Below, piece by piece: positions 43,113 through 50,730 of a stretch of DNA of 64,000 nt. The notes under the pieces are model-generated. The model saw only the letters and a list, made by a program, of their open reading frames with translations, was not told the DNA's origin and did not search any database. The stretch lies in the NCBI RefSeq assembly GCF_000478275.1, contig NZ_ASJB01000031.1, forward strand, positions 1 to 64,000, given 5' to 3'. Within the stretch, counting starts at the first letter, position 1. Each line of letters starts with the position of its first letter. The translations under genes were made by a program, and so were the position numbers. Source of the stretch: Amycolatopsis orientalis DSM 40040 = KCTC 9412 (lineage in GTDB: Bacteria; Actinomycetota; Actinomycetes; Mycobacteriales; Pseudonocardiaceae).

Positions 43113-43916
43113 CTACGTGGAGCGGGCGATGGCGAGGGCTTTGTCGTCGTGGCGTTTGGCGCGTGGGAGGTGCCGGGCGTCGGGGTCGTGCTCTCTTTCC
43201 CACGCGTGGCACTGCTTCAGGATCGCGTCAAGGTCGGCGGCGGAGACGGAGCTGATGACGGTCCAGTCGGTGATTCCGAGGTGTCGCATGGGTTTGTAGG
43301 CGCCGTCGGTGGCCAGAACTGCCCAGAGGGCGTCGTCGGTACGGATCCGGTGGACGATGGCGTGTTGTGCGGCGGTGGGGTCCGCTTCGGCGATCCAGTA
43401 GCCGCCGGGGCGGTTGCGGCGAGCGGCTTGCTGTGTCTGGAGCTCATGCAGGAGAGCGCGGTGCGTCTGGTCGAAGCCGGATCCGTGTGCGAGGCGTCGG
43501 CGGTAGAGACGGCTGGGTTCGAGGTCGAGCCGGCTCAGCCTCGGGTCGGTGATGGTCAGGCCGGGCAGGACGGCGAGGTTGTCGCCGAGCATGAGGATGT
43601 CGGTCCAGCCGTCGTGGGCCCGCAGGATCGTGACCGTGCTCGAGGGCGAGTGGCCGGGCCGGAGGTCGAGCCGGGCGGCGACCTCGTGGATCGTGTCGGC
43701 GAGAACAGTGACGAGGTCCGCCGCGGGGGCGGCCTCCAGGCACTGATGGAGGCCTGCGCCGAGCGCGTCGGCGTAGACGCCGGGCGGGACGGGCACGGGC
43801 ATGAAAGCGGAGGCACCGTCCAGCATGATCACGCCGTTGCCGACGGTGATGATCTTGTCGTCGCTGGCGTGGAACGGCGGGTCTTGGGCGACGCTGACGT
43901 GCATGGCGTTCAACAT
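43113..43916 (-). CDS. PP2C-like protein phosphatase
   Basis: The product is 267 aa. PP2C-type metal and structural motifs are present in order: ITVGNGVIMLDGAS near residue 25, ILMLGDNLAVLPG near 108, LWAVLATDGAY near 200 and KRHDDKALAI at the end. It follows the phosphotransferase gene by 5 bp on the same strand. It may remove a phosphate added by that enzyme or signal within the same module. Some PP2C family residues look changed, so activity is uncertain. Confidence 0.75.
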   Translation of the reverse strand: MLNAMHVSVAQDPPFHASDDKIITVGNGVIMLDGASAFMPVPVPPGVYADALGAGLHQCLEAAPAADLVTVLADTIHEVAARLDLRPGHSPSSTVTILRAHDGWTDILMLGDNLAVLPGLTITDPRLSRLDLEPSRLYRRRLAHGSGFDQTHRALLHELQTQQAARRNRPGGYWIAEADPTAAQHAIVHRIRTDDALWAVLATDGAYKPMRHLGITDWTVISSVSAADLDAILKQCHAWEREHDPDARHLPRAKRHDDKALAIARST

Positions 43917-43921
43917 TCCGG

Positions 43922-44800
43922 TCAGGCGGCGCGCCAGGAGGAGTTGTCTCGTCGGCGCAGGGACGCGATCCGGGTGTCGAGTTCGTTCACGGCGTCGGTG
44001 TCGCCGTGCTGGGCGCGGCGGATGAAGGAGCCGAGGGTGTGCAAGTCACGGAGGCCGGTGAGGGTGGGCAGGCCGGGCCAGTCGCGGGGGTCGTAGCCGT
44101 AGGCGGCGGTGAAGGCGTCGAGTTCGGCGGTGCTGCGGCCGAAGCGGATTCCGCCCTGCAGGGTGGGCGCGAGGTCGAGTTCGCGGGGCCCGTAGGCGGG
44201 TTCGTCCCAGTCGCCGAGCAGGGCTGTTCCGCCGTCCCAGAGGGTGTTGCCGGGGTAGGCGTCGCCGTGCAGCATTCCACTACCCAGTGGGAAGTCCAGG
44301 GCAGCGTAGTCGGCGAGCAGGCGGCGGCGTTCATCGATCAGCCACGCCCGGTCGCTGTCCGGCAGCACGGTCGACGAGGCGACGAGGTCCGCGAACTGCT
44401 GCAGCGGGGAGGCCGCAGGCAGGTCGACGGGCGGGGCAGGGAGGGAGTGCAGGTGCCGGAGAAGGTGCCCGAGATGCCCTGCGCTGGGTGCCGGGCGGTG
44501 GGCTTGGTCGTAGTGCTTCCAGAAGGTCACGACGAACTCGCCTGCCTCGATCGGCTGGGTGACGTCGGCCGGTTCCGTGCAGGGGAAGTCGTGTGCGCGG
44601 AGCCAGCGCGTCAGGTGCACGGCGCGTTCGGCGCGGGCGCGGGTGGCGCGCGGGGCGACCTTCGCCACGAGGTCGTGTCCTGTGGCGGGGAGACGGTAGA
44701 CGGCGGTGGCGTGTCGCCGGAGCGGGACCGCGCCGCTGGGATCGAGGCCTGCTTCGCGGCAGGCTTGGCGCAGGGCAGCGGTGTCCGGGAGGTCAGGCAC
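43922..44800 (-). CDS. aminoglycoside-phosphotransferase-family kinase-like protein
   Basis: The product is 292 aa. The catalytic loop MLHGDAYPGNTLW and metal-binding LGDWDEPAYGPRELDLA are characteristic of the APH/choline-kinase fold, and the N-lobe lysine lies in HDLVAKVAP. Many family members phosphorylate small molecules other than aminoglycosides. The start overlaps the XRE-TPR gene end by 8 bp, so it is part of a regulator-kinase-phosphatase operon. The substrate is unknown. Confidence 0.85.
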   Translation of the reverse strand: MPDLPDTAALRQACREAGLDPSGAVPLRRHATAVYRLPATGHDLVAKVAPRATRARAERAVHLTRWLRAHDFPCTEPADVTQPIEAGEFVVTFWKHYDQAHRPAPSAGHLGHLLRHLHSLPAPPVDLPAASPLQQFADLVASSTVLPDSDRAWLIDERRRLLADYAALDFPLGSGMLHGDAYPGNTLWDGGTALLGDWDEPAYGPRELDLAPTLQGGIRFGRSTAELDAFTAAYGYDPRDWPGLPTLTGLRDLHTLGSFIRRAQHGDTDAVNELDTRIASLRRRDNSSWRAA

Positions 44801-46082
44801 CGGCTGATGGTAGTGCCCGTGGCGCGGGTCCGGCCGTGGCCAGGTAGCCCGCGAGGCGGTCGTCGAGCTGGGCGGCGTCGGGGTGGCCTCGCCGGGTGAG
44901 GGCCCGTGTGCCCGCGTGCACGCGCCGGACGGCGTTGTCGATCTGCTCGATGCGGAGCTGGCGGTCGAGGGCGAGGACGGGTTCGGCGGCCGCGAGCGCC
45001 CCGGTCACGTTGTCCTGCCCGAGGCGGGCGAGGGTGACGTCGAGCCTGGCAAGCGCCTCGTCACCGTAGGAGCGGTCTTCCGGGGCGCCGGTCTCGTAGT
45101 CCGCGATAGCCCGGAGCGCGCAGGTTTCGGCGTGGTCGTAGTCGCCGAGGAGGGTGAGGGCCCCGCCGCGGTAGTAGGTCAGTTTCGTCTCGGGGAACCT
45201 CAGCAGGCCCCCGAAGCGCACCACCTCGTCGTCGCCCGCGGCGGGGTTGAGGTCGTCCAGGCGTGCGAGCGCCTCCCGCGCGGTGGGTGCGTCGCCGGCG
45301 CGGGCCGCCGATCGTGCGGTGATCGCCAGGAGGCGACGGTGCGATTCGGCACTCGCCGCGTGGTGGAGGCCCTTCTGGGCGCGGCGGGCGGCCTCGTCCG
45401 GGCGGGAGGACCATTCGAGCATCAGGGCCGCCGTTCCGAGACCCCAGGCGCGCAACGCGTCGCTGTCGGCCACGGTCGCGAAGGTGCTGGCCGCCCGCAG
45501 CTGCCGGAGCGCGGATTTCGGGTCGCCGGAGTTCTGGCTCGCGTGCGCCAGCAACAGGCACAGGACACCGCTGAGGACCGTGATCTCCTGCGCGTCGCCG
45601 GGCCGGTGGTGGGTGCGCGCGATCGCCGACAGGGTCTTCTGCGCCTCCCGCAGATCGGCCACCACATCCGCCAAGGGTGTGTGGACGTAGGCGACGGCGA
45701 TCCGGCAGAGCTCATCCCGCAGATAGGTCAGCTGCTCGGCGGACGAGGCCAGGCGCATCGCGTCGTCCGCCATCGTCATCGACTGTGCCGCCGCGTCCTG
45801 GATCTGGGCGCCGATGTCGGATCCGTCGATGGTGTCCACCGGGCTGCCGGTTCCGACGGCCACCGTGGACCAGAACCGGGTCTGCACCTGCGAGCTGGCC
45901 CGCTCCAGCGCGACCGAGAGCAGTTCCTGCGCTTCGAGCCCCGGGCTGGCCGAGGAGCCCGGGGCGCTCCAGTGGCTGACAGTGCTGCGGCTGAGCCCGA
46001 GCAGATCGGCGAAGTCGGCCAGTGTCAGGTTCAACGCGGCTCTCAACGCCATCGCCGAGTGCGCGGTCCAATGAAAAACCAT
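44793..46082 (-). CDS. XRE-family regulator with TPR-like C-terminal domain
   Basis: The product is 429 aa. The ATG at 46082 has GGGGAGGG upstream; a longer frame lacks support. An N-terminal helix-turn-helix (ALNLTLADFADLLGLSRSTVSHW) is followed by about 330 residues of helical repeats resembling TPR (ALRQLRAASTFATVADSDALRAWG, AREALARLDDL). Such regulators control neighbouring genes in response to a peptide or protein signal bound by the repeats. It heads the operon with the kinase- and phosphatase-like genes. Palindromes in the divergent promoter region may be its binding sites. Confidence 0.82.
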   Translation of the reverse strand: MVFHWTAHSAMALRAALNLTLADFADLLGLSRSTVSHWSAPGSSASPGLEAQELLSVALERASSQVQTRFWSTVAVGTGSPVDTIDGSDIGAQIQDAAAQSMTMADDAMRLASSAEQLTYLRDELCRIAVAYVHTPLADVVADLREAQKTLSAIARTHHRPGDAQEITVLSGVLCLLLAHASQNSGDPKSALRQLRAASTFATVADSDALRAWGLGTAALMLEWSSRPDEAARRAQKGLHHAASAESHRRLLAITARSAARAGDAPTAREALARLDDLNPAAGDDEVVRFGGLLRFPETKLTYYRGGALTLLGDYDHAETCALRAIADYETGAPEDRSYGDEALARLDVTLARLGQDNVTGALAAAEPVLALDRQLRIEQIDNAVRRVHAGTRALTRRGHPDAAQLDDRLAGYLATAGPAPRALPSAGA

Positions 46083-46129
46083 TCTCGCCCTCCCCTGGTC
46101 CGCTCCACTGTGCACTCGGCGGCATAGGT

Positions 46130-46181
46130 CCTGCAACCGGGCTGCAGCGGCGATTGCAGCGCGATGCATATGGCTGCAGCG
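46130..46181. promoter_or_regulatory. palindromic sites between divergent operons
   Basis: Two identical palindromes GCTGCAGC lie at 46141-46148 and 46173-46180, three helical turns apart, with a TTGCAGCG half-site at 46154 between them. They lie upstream of both the XRE-TPR gene and the gene at 46330, so they are candidate operators. Confidence 0.4.
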
Positions 46182-46329
46182 ACAAAGGGTTCCGCAGCCC
46201 TTACCCCGCCAGGCACGCTCGCAGCACCACGGCGGGAACAGCGAACCCGGCACCGCCGCCGGGCGTCACACCAGCGGTTTCCGCTACTTCCGTGCCGGTA
46301 CCGGTAGTCGCAGGACTTGAGGAAAAGAC

Positions 46330-46845
46330 GTGACCTCAGAGAAGTCAGATACCCGCCTCATCGTGGCGATTGTTCACCACGACTGCGTTCTCCAATGGAC
46401 AGTGACCGCGCCGTTTTGCACCCAGGTGTGGGAACTGCCGTCGCTGGACAATGTCCCAGAGGCCTCGATCGAGAACGCGGTCACCTGGCTGCTCTCGGAT
46501 TGGGGGTTGACCCCGACAGGACTCCGGCATCTCGGCGCGACCAGCCAGATCGCGAACGACGACCTTCAGGCCGGGACGCTCGTGATGGTCACGATCGCCG
46601 ACCCGGTTGATCTCCGTATCCGGGCGCCGGGGGTGCGGGGCGTGCGGTGGCGCCATTTACGCGACAGCCCGCCGGAAACCCGCAGCGCCGTCGACCACGT
46701 TCTCGCGACGATCCCCCTGCCGGGGACCGGGCCGCCGTCTCCTCCTGCGCACGGCGCTACGGCCACGGCCAGACCTGTCGGCCGCGCCCCAGCCGCGGGC
46801 ACACCGATCAACGCCGCCGGCCACGACGGTGCGGCGACATCCTGA
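46330..46845 (+). CDS. hypothetical protein
   Basis: The product is 171 aa. The GTG start has GAGGAAAAG just upstream. Residues 10-100 look folded, with alternating strands and helices (LIVAIVHHDCVLQWTV, IENAVTWLLSDWG, LVMVTIADP). The last 50 residues are a Pro/Ala-rich tail. It is the first gene of a run divergent from the XRE operon. No motif recognised. Confidence 0.55.
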   Translation: MTSEKSDTRLIVAIVHHDCVLQWTVTAPFCTQVWELPSLDNVPEASIENAVTWLLSDWGLTPTGLRHLGATSQIANDDLQAGTLVMVTIADPVDLRIRAPGVRGVRWRHLRDSPPETRSAVDHVLATIPLPGTGPPSPPAHGATATARPVGRAPAAGTPINAAGHDGAATS

Positions 46846-47018
46846 CCCGCCCTGCCCCTGAGCCAGGTGCTCCGCGCCGCGCGCCGCGACCAACGCTGAC
46901 CGGAATTCCCCCGAGCACGGTCAGCTCAGGCGGCCGCCATCCGTCCGGCGCACGTCCCGCCCCGGCGCGGAGCACCCTCCCCCCCCCTTGAGCGACCCGT
47001 CACGAGGAGCTGATCCAC

Positions 47019-47426
47019 ATGCAACCCGCGCCTGTTCACCCCGGGAACATCCCGATCGTCGTCCGGCCCGGGGTGTGTTTCGAAGTCGGTGGCCATCCCT
47101 GCATCACATGGGAGTGGAAGGCGGCCGGTTACGAGTGCGTGCACGGCTTCGTCATGTGGAAATCCCAGGTCCGCGACGCGTACCGCCCCGACGCCCAGCA
47201 GGACAAGCCACCGATGACCACCACAGACGGTCCCGGCGCGGACCATGCACCCGCGACGCCGATCCGCACTGCCCTGGCCGACCAGGCAGACCCGCTCCCC
47301 CACCGCGGACCCGACCTCCCTGCGGAGCGCGTCGTGCACACCGCCATCACCGCAGGCACCGACGCGATCCCCGCGGCCGCGGCCCTGGCAGACCTGCGGT
47401 TCCCTGACGGCGACTTCCCGGTCTAG
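47019..47426 (+). CDS. hypothetical protein
   Basis: The product is 135 aa, with GAGGAG upstream of the ATG. The first 50 residues contain GVCFEVGGHPCITWEW and YECVHGF, a short cysteine/histidine-containing fold. The remainder is low complexity up to a conserved-looking end (AAALADLRFPDGDFPV). Its place in the run with zinc-binding and HIT proteins is the only clue to role. Confidence 0.5.
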   Translation: MQPAPVHPGNIPIVVRPGVCFEVGGHPCITWEWKAAGYECVHGFVMWKSQVRDAYRPDAQQDKPPMTTTDGPGADHAPATPIRTALADQADPLPHRGPDLPAERVVHTAITAGTDAIPAAAALADLRFPDGDFPV

Positions 47427-47437
47427 GCCACCGTGTC

Positions 47438-47926
47438 GTGCGCCCGGACTCACACTGCGCCGGATGCGCCAACGACCAGCACGTCTGGGGCCCGGCGGCC
47501 ACCGAGCCAGAACGCGCACTCACCACCTGGACAGTGCGCCTGACCCGCCGAAGCTGCGCCTGCCCACACTGCCCGTGCCGCAAGCGCGAACTGACCCTGA
47601 CCGCCCGCGCCCGCCACACGGACCCGCCGACCACCTACCTGCCCCTGGCGGGATCCCTGACCCTCGACCAGTCTCCCGCAGTGATGCCGGCCCCCACGGT
47701 TCCCCGGTACCGGCTGCCCCCGGCCGCCATGCTCCCCGCCGACCTGCTCACCTACCGGCCACCCGCGCTACCGCTCGCGCGGCGAGCGGCGTTATTCGCC
47801 GAAACACAAACACCACATCCCCCTCTGCCCATACCCGACAACGCCGTCATGCAACGCGTCCTCAAGAAACTCAGGGAACTGCCCGCCACCGGGCCAGAAC
47901 AGCCGCCGCCCGAATCCCCACCATGA
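47438..47926 (+). CDS. small putative zinc-binding protein
   Basis: The product is 162 aa with a GTG start 12 bp after the previous gene. Cysteine pairs HCAGCAN near the start and SCACPHCPCRKREL near residue 40 suggest one structural zinc site. A Pro-rich region follows, then a short C-terminal helix (VMQRVLKKLREL). Its stop overlaps a possible upstream start of the HIT gene. Function unknown. Confidence 0.5.
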   Translation: MRPDSHCAGCANDQHVWGPAATEPERALTTWTVRLTRRSCACPHCPCRKRELTLTARARHTDPPTTYLPLAGSLTLDQSPAVMPAPTVPRYRLPPAAMLPADLLTYRPPALPLARRAALFAETQTPHPPLPIPDNAVMQRVLKKLRELPATGPEQPPPESPP

Positions 47927-47970
47927 GCCCGCCGCGAACCGCCCCGACCACACACCTGCAGGGAACCCTC

Positions 47971-48396
47971 ATGCCCCGATACGACACCGACCCGGACCAG
48001 GCGGCCGACACCTGCCCGTTCTGCCAATTCCGCAACCCCGAGATGAACCGAATCCTGGTCGAGGGCAAGGAAACCTATGTCCGCTGGGATAACTTCCCGG
48101 CGGCCGAAGGTCACATCGAGATCGTCCCGAAACGACACGTGGAGTCGTACTTCGACCTCACCCCTGGTGAAAACACCGAAATCCGCGACCTGCTCCGGCA
48201 CGCCAGGAATGTCCTCGCGGACCGGTTCCGGCCCGATGGCTACACCATCGGCGTCAACGAAGGCCGCGCCGCCGGCCGCACCATCGACCACCTGCATATC
48301 CACATGATCCCCCGCTACCACGGCGACGTGCCCGACCCCCGAGGCGGCATCCGGCATGTCCTGCCTGGCACGGACCCCGACGCCTGGACCCCGTAG
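47971..48396 (+). CDS. HIT-family nucleotide hydrolase/transferase
   Basis: The product is 141 aa. The HIT signature HLHIHMIPR near residue 107 contains the catalytic histidines, and an N-terminal CPFC (residues about 14-17) is typical of Fhit/galactose-uridylyltransferase-like HIT proteins. The ATG at 47971 has GGGA upstream; a start at 47923 overlapping the previous stop would add 16 residues. HIT enzymes hydrolyse dinucleoside polyphosphates or aminoacyl-AMP. The physiological substrate is unknown. Confidence 0.82.
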   Translation: MPRYDTDPDQAADTCPFCQFRNPEMNRILVEGKETYVRWDNFPAAEGHIEIVPKRHVESYFDLTPGENTEIRDLLRHARNVLADRFRPDGYTIGVNEGRAAGRTIDHLHIHMIPRYHGDVPDPRGGIRHVLPGTDPDAWTP

Positions 48397-48510
48397 GCGC
48401 GGATGCCCCGTACACACGCCCGGCTCGTCCCAGCCCTTCGTGTCAGCACCGCCGTCGGTTGCGGCCATCGGTCCCCGGACCGACGGCAGAAACCTCACCA
48501 AGGAGTACCC

Positions 48511-48840
48511 GTGAACTACGTCCTTACGCAGGCGTTCGCCGACGATGTGGCCGAACGCCTCGACACCTACGACGACCTCGCCCGCCAGGGCGACAACGCG
48601 TCCCTCACACAGCTTGCTCCGGGCGGAATCCTCCTCCTGACCGCGGCTCTGCGAACTCTGCTCGCCCAGCACCAGGTCGATAGCCACGGCCACTGCAAGG
48701 CATGCCCCCGCAAATGGTGGCAGAACCGAACCCGCTGCCAAGCAGCCCGCGACCTCAGCGCTCTTCTCATCGACCCGGCCATACTGAATAGCGCCCCTGG
48801 ACGGCACGCGCTACTACGCGAGCCGGGCCTCCCCATCTGA
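48511..48840 (+). CDS. hypothetical small protein with Cys/His site
   Basis: The product is 109 aa. The GTG at 48511 has AAGGAG 6 bp upstream. The N-terminal half is helical (FADDVAERLDTYDDLARQG, ILLLTAALRTLLAQHQ). SHGHCKACPRKWWQNRTRC near residue 57 could bind zinc. It is the last gene of the HIT-containing run. Confidence 0.6.
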   Translation: MNYVLTQAFADDVAERLDTYDDLARQGDNASLTQLAPGGILLLTAALRTLLAQHQVDSHGHCKACPRKWWQNRTRCQAARDLSALLIDPAILNSAPGRHALLREPGLPI

Positions 48841-49283
48841 ACTGGGATGGTCGGCAACGCGGCTCAGTCACTGCGGCGGCCATGGCACCACGTACGGCCC
48901 GAAGCCTTGATCGGCTGGTGCAGGTCCGATCTGGCCATTTCTCCCTACAGGTAGGGGAAATCGCGCGTTCCGTGGGGAATGCTTTCGAGAATCCGTGGCC
49001 TGACATGGATGACCCCGTTCACGGACCCTCCCTGCCGTACTTTTCGTGTGCGTCGGGCATCCAGTCCGATCGGCAAGGTGCCCCAGCGTCCCTGAACCCG
49101 CTGGCTCGCGGGGTCCGGTCCTGACCGGTGCTCTGGCCCTGCACGAGAACCGGCAGTCACGGCCACCGCGAGGCTGTCCCGCCCCAGACGACGCTGCCGG
49201 ACCCCCGCTGCCGTCCTCCACGCGATGCCGGCGTTCTCCGGTCCGACTTGGAGAAGCTCGACCACGCCACCCACCGGTGCGTG
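48841..49283. other. gene-free stretch
   Basis: There are no convincing genes, and no repeats or clear terminators were noticed. The genes on both sides end here (convergent). Confidence 0.4.
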
Positions 49284-49997
49284 CTACGTCAGCCCCGACG
49301 CATCCTCTGACGATGCACTCACCCTACGGGGCCGCGGTTCGCTTGCCGCCTTGTCACACACAGCGTCCAGCCCTGCGCCCGGGAGCCGATGGCGTTCCTT
49401 GAGGGCCTTGTCGATCCGGACACGACTCCCGTCCTCATCAAGACTGGCCTCGCTCAACGCGGCGAACCATTCCGCATAGAGGGTCACGCTCCGATGGTCC
49501 TGGAGTGTCAGTAGCCCGCCGGGTTCCCCCGGTGCCTCGACGAATACCGTGTGCCGTCCGCCACGATCGGTCGTGATCGTGAACGCGCCTCCGGGCGGGG
49601 GCAGAAGCGGCGACTCGAAATGGTGGATTCGTATGCTGGCGTGCCTGTCATCGGCGCTTTCCCGGAGACGATGTAGCTGAGCGATCTCGATATCGGGCCT
49701 CTTTCTGCGCCGTTCCAGACCTGTGAGCACGTGCTCGCTGATCACAAAGGACGCGTGCACGGGCGGGTCACGCCTGAGCGCGGCTTGGCGGACTGGCAGC
49801 AGCAGGGCACCCGCGATGGCCGCGAGTGGTCGGTGACGTTCACGCTCGGCCCACATCCGCTCGGCGTACGGTCTCGCCATCAACAGATCAGGGACGTTTG
49901 GCCCGCCGTAACAACGGATCGTCACCGCCGCCTCCTCGGCCAGGCAGCGGTCCAGTGCGCCGGCACGACCAGCGTCAGCATTGTCCACAATGGTCAC
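49284..49997 (-). CDS. hypothetical protein resembling a DUF5753-type ligand domain
   Basis: The product is 237 aa. Residues 70-200 (HASFVISEHVLTG, IAQLHRLRESADDRHASIRIHHF, GAFTITT, TVFVEAPGEPGGLLTLQ, VTLYAEWFAALSEASL) follow the strand/helix order of the DUF5753 domain normally attached to XRE regulators. The HTH part is absent here. The beginning of this gene is duplicated in decayed form at 52651-52771. It may be a stand-alone sensor or a remnant of a regulator. Confidence 0.6.
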   Translation of the reverse strand: MTIVDNADAGRAGALDRCLAEEAAVTIRCYGGPNVPDLLMARPYAERMWAERERHRPLAAIAGALLLPVRQAALRRDPPVHASFVISEHVLTGLERRRKRPDIEIAQLHRLRESADDRHASIRIHHFESPLLPPPGGAFTITTDRGGRHTVFVEAPGEPGGLLTLQDHRSVTLYAEWFAALSEASLDEDGSRVRIDKALKERHRLPGAGLDAVCDKAASEPRPRRVSASSEDASGLT

Positions 49998-50340
49998 CTT
50001 CGTTCGCCATCACGTAGTTCCCGTCGCATGCCGGCGCGGGCCGCCGGAAACGCGTAGCCAGGGTCAGGGCGTCCTGTCACGGTTCGGCGGTGTCGCGGAC
50101 CGGGGCAGCGAGGACCAGCGGGGACGAGTCCGATCTCCGGATGCCGGTCATCGCCTGCCACCGCTGGCTGAAAAGCACCGCGTTCCGCGGCCAGGACGAC
50201 CCTGGATCCAGCCTGTGGACCTGGTTCCTGCCCAGGAAGTCATTGCTCACCACGAACTGGAGATCCCCGGACACGTCGGCCGCGGCGGACGCGCGATCAG
50301 TGAGCCGTCCCGCGGCGGCCGCGAGGCAGGGAATGAGCTC
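49880..50340. repeat. segmental duplication, copy 1
   Basis: This aligns base by base with about 52650-53100 in the same orientation, covering the 5' end of one gene and the 3' end of the next. Conserved blocks include TGTCCACAATGGTCAC, GATGCCGGTCATCGCCTGCC and CCAGCCTGTGGACC. The S9 peptidase gene lies between the copies. Confidence 0.75.
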
Positions 50341-50730
50341 CCCGCTGCGGAGCCGGGTGAACCGGCCGTTCAGCATCTTGGCGTTCCCGCGGTACTCGAG
50401 GTCGATCAACAGGCCGAGGGCGACCGCGCGACGATGCGGTCGCGGCCTTCTCCATCCGGAATGGTGTTCGTCGTGGCAGGCCAGGAGTGGCAGCACGGAC
50501 AGCCATCTCGGTCCGTCGTACTGGTCCGCTGCCCGGGGCACGGCTGTGGTCCTCGTGGTTTTCTCTTCGCGCGGTGGTGGCGGCCAGGCTGCCGGCGGCA
50601 CCGCTGCGCCGCGCGTTGTGCCGGTGCGGTGCATACAGCCCCGGCGTTGATCCGGGACTGTATGCACCGCCGCACGGACTAGGCGGATTCGGGTTCGTAC
50701 TGGCCGTCGAGATGCTGGGCCAGGAACCAC
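50077..50730 (-). CDS. truncated DNA-glycosylase-like protein (paralog of 52845-53642)
   Basis: The last 85 residues (GDLQFVVSNDFLGRNQVHRL, RWQAMTGIRRSD) match the C terminus of the protein encoded at 52845-53642. The coding character is clear only from about 50430 downward; the upstream half of the frame reads as non-coding and includes the hairpin at 50628-50668, so the true start is uncertain. It probably represents a truncated duplicate that has lost the catalytic part of the HhH-GPD-like fold. Confidence 0.45.
   Translation of the reverse strand: MVPGPASRRPVRTRIRLVRAAVHTVPDQRRGCMHRTGTTRGAAVPPAAWPPPPREEKTTRTTAVPRAADQYDGPRWLSVLPLLACHDEHHSGWRRPRPHRRAVALGLLIDLEYRGNAKMLNGRFTRLRSGELIPCLAAAAGRLTDRASAAADVSGDLQFVVSNDFLGRNQVHRLDPGSSWPRNAVLFSQRWQAMTGIRRSDSSPLVLAAPVRDTAEP
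50628..50668 (-). terminator. strong hairpin after the S9 peptidase gene
   Basis: GGTGCATACAG at 50628-50638 pairs perfectly with CTGTATGCACC at 50658-50668. CCCGG/CCGGG extends the stem inside, giving about 17 bp with one mismatch. It starts 11 bp after the S9 peptidase stop. There is no T-run, so it is probably a rho-independent-like hairpin of the actinobacterial type. Confidence 0.6.

Noticed and set aside
46267..46285. Further copy of the array motif upstream of the gene at 46330
   Set aside because: ACCAGCGGTTTC matches, but it is single and far from the array, so chance is likely.
48868..49274. Minus-strand open frames between convergent genes
   Set aside because: Arg/Gly-rich without ribosome site or recognisable fold.
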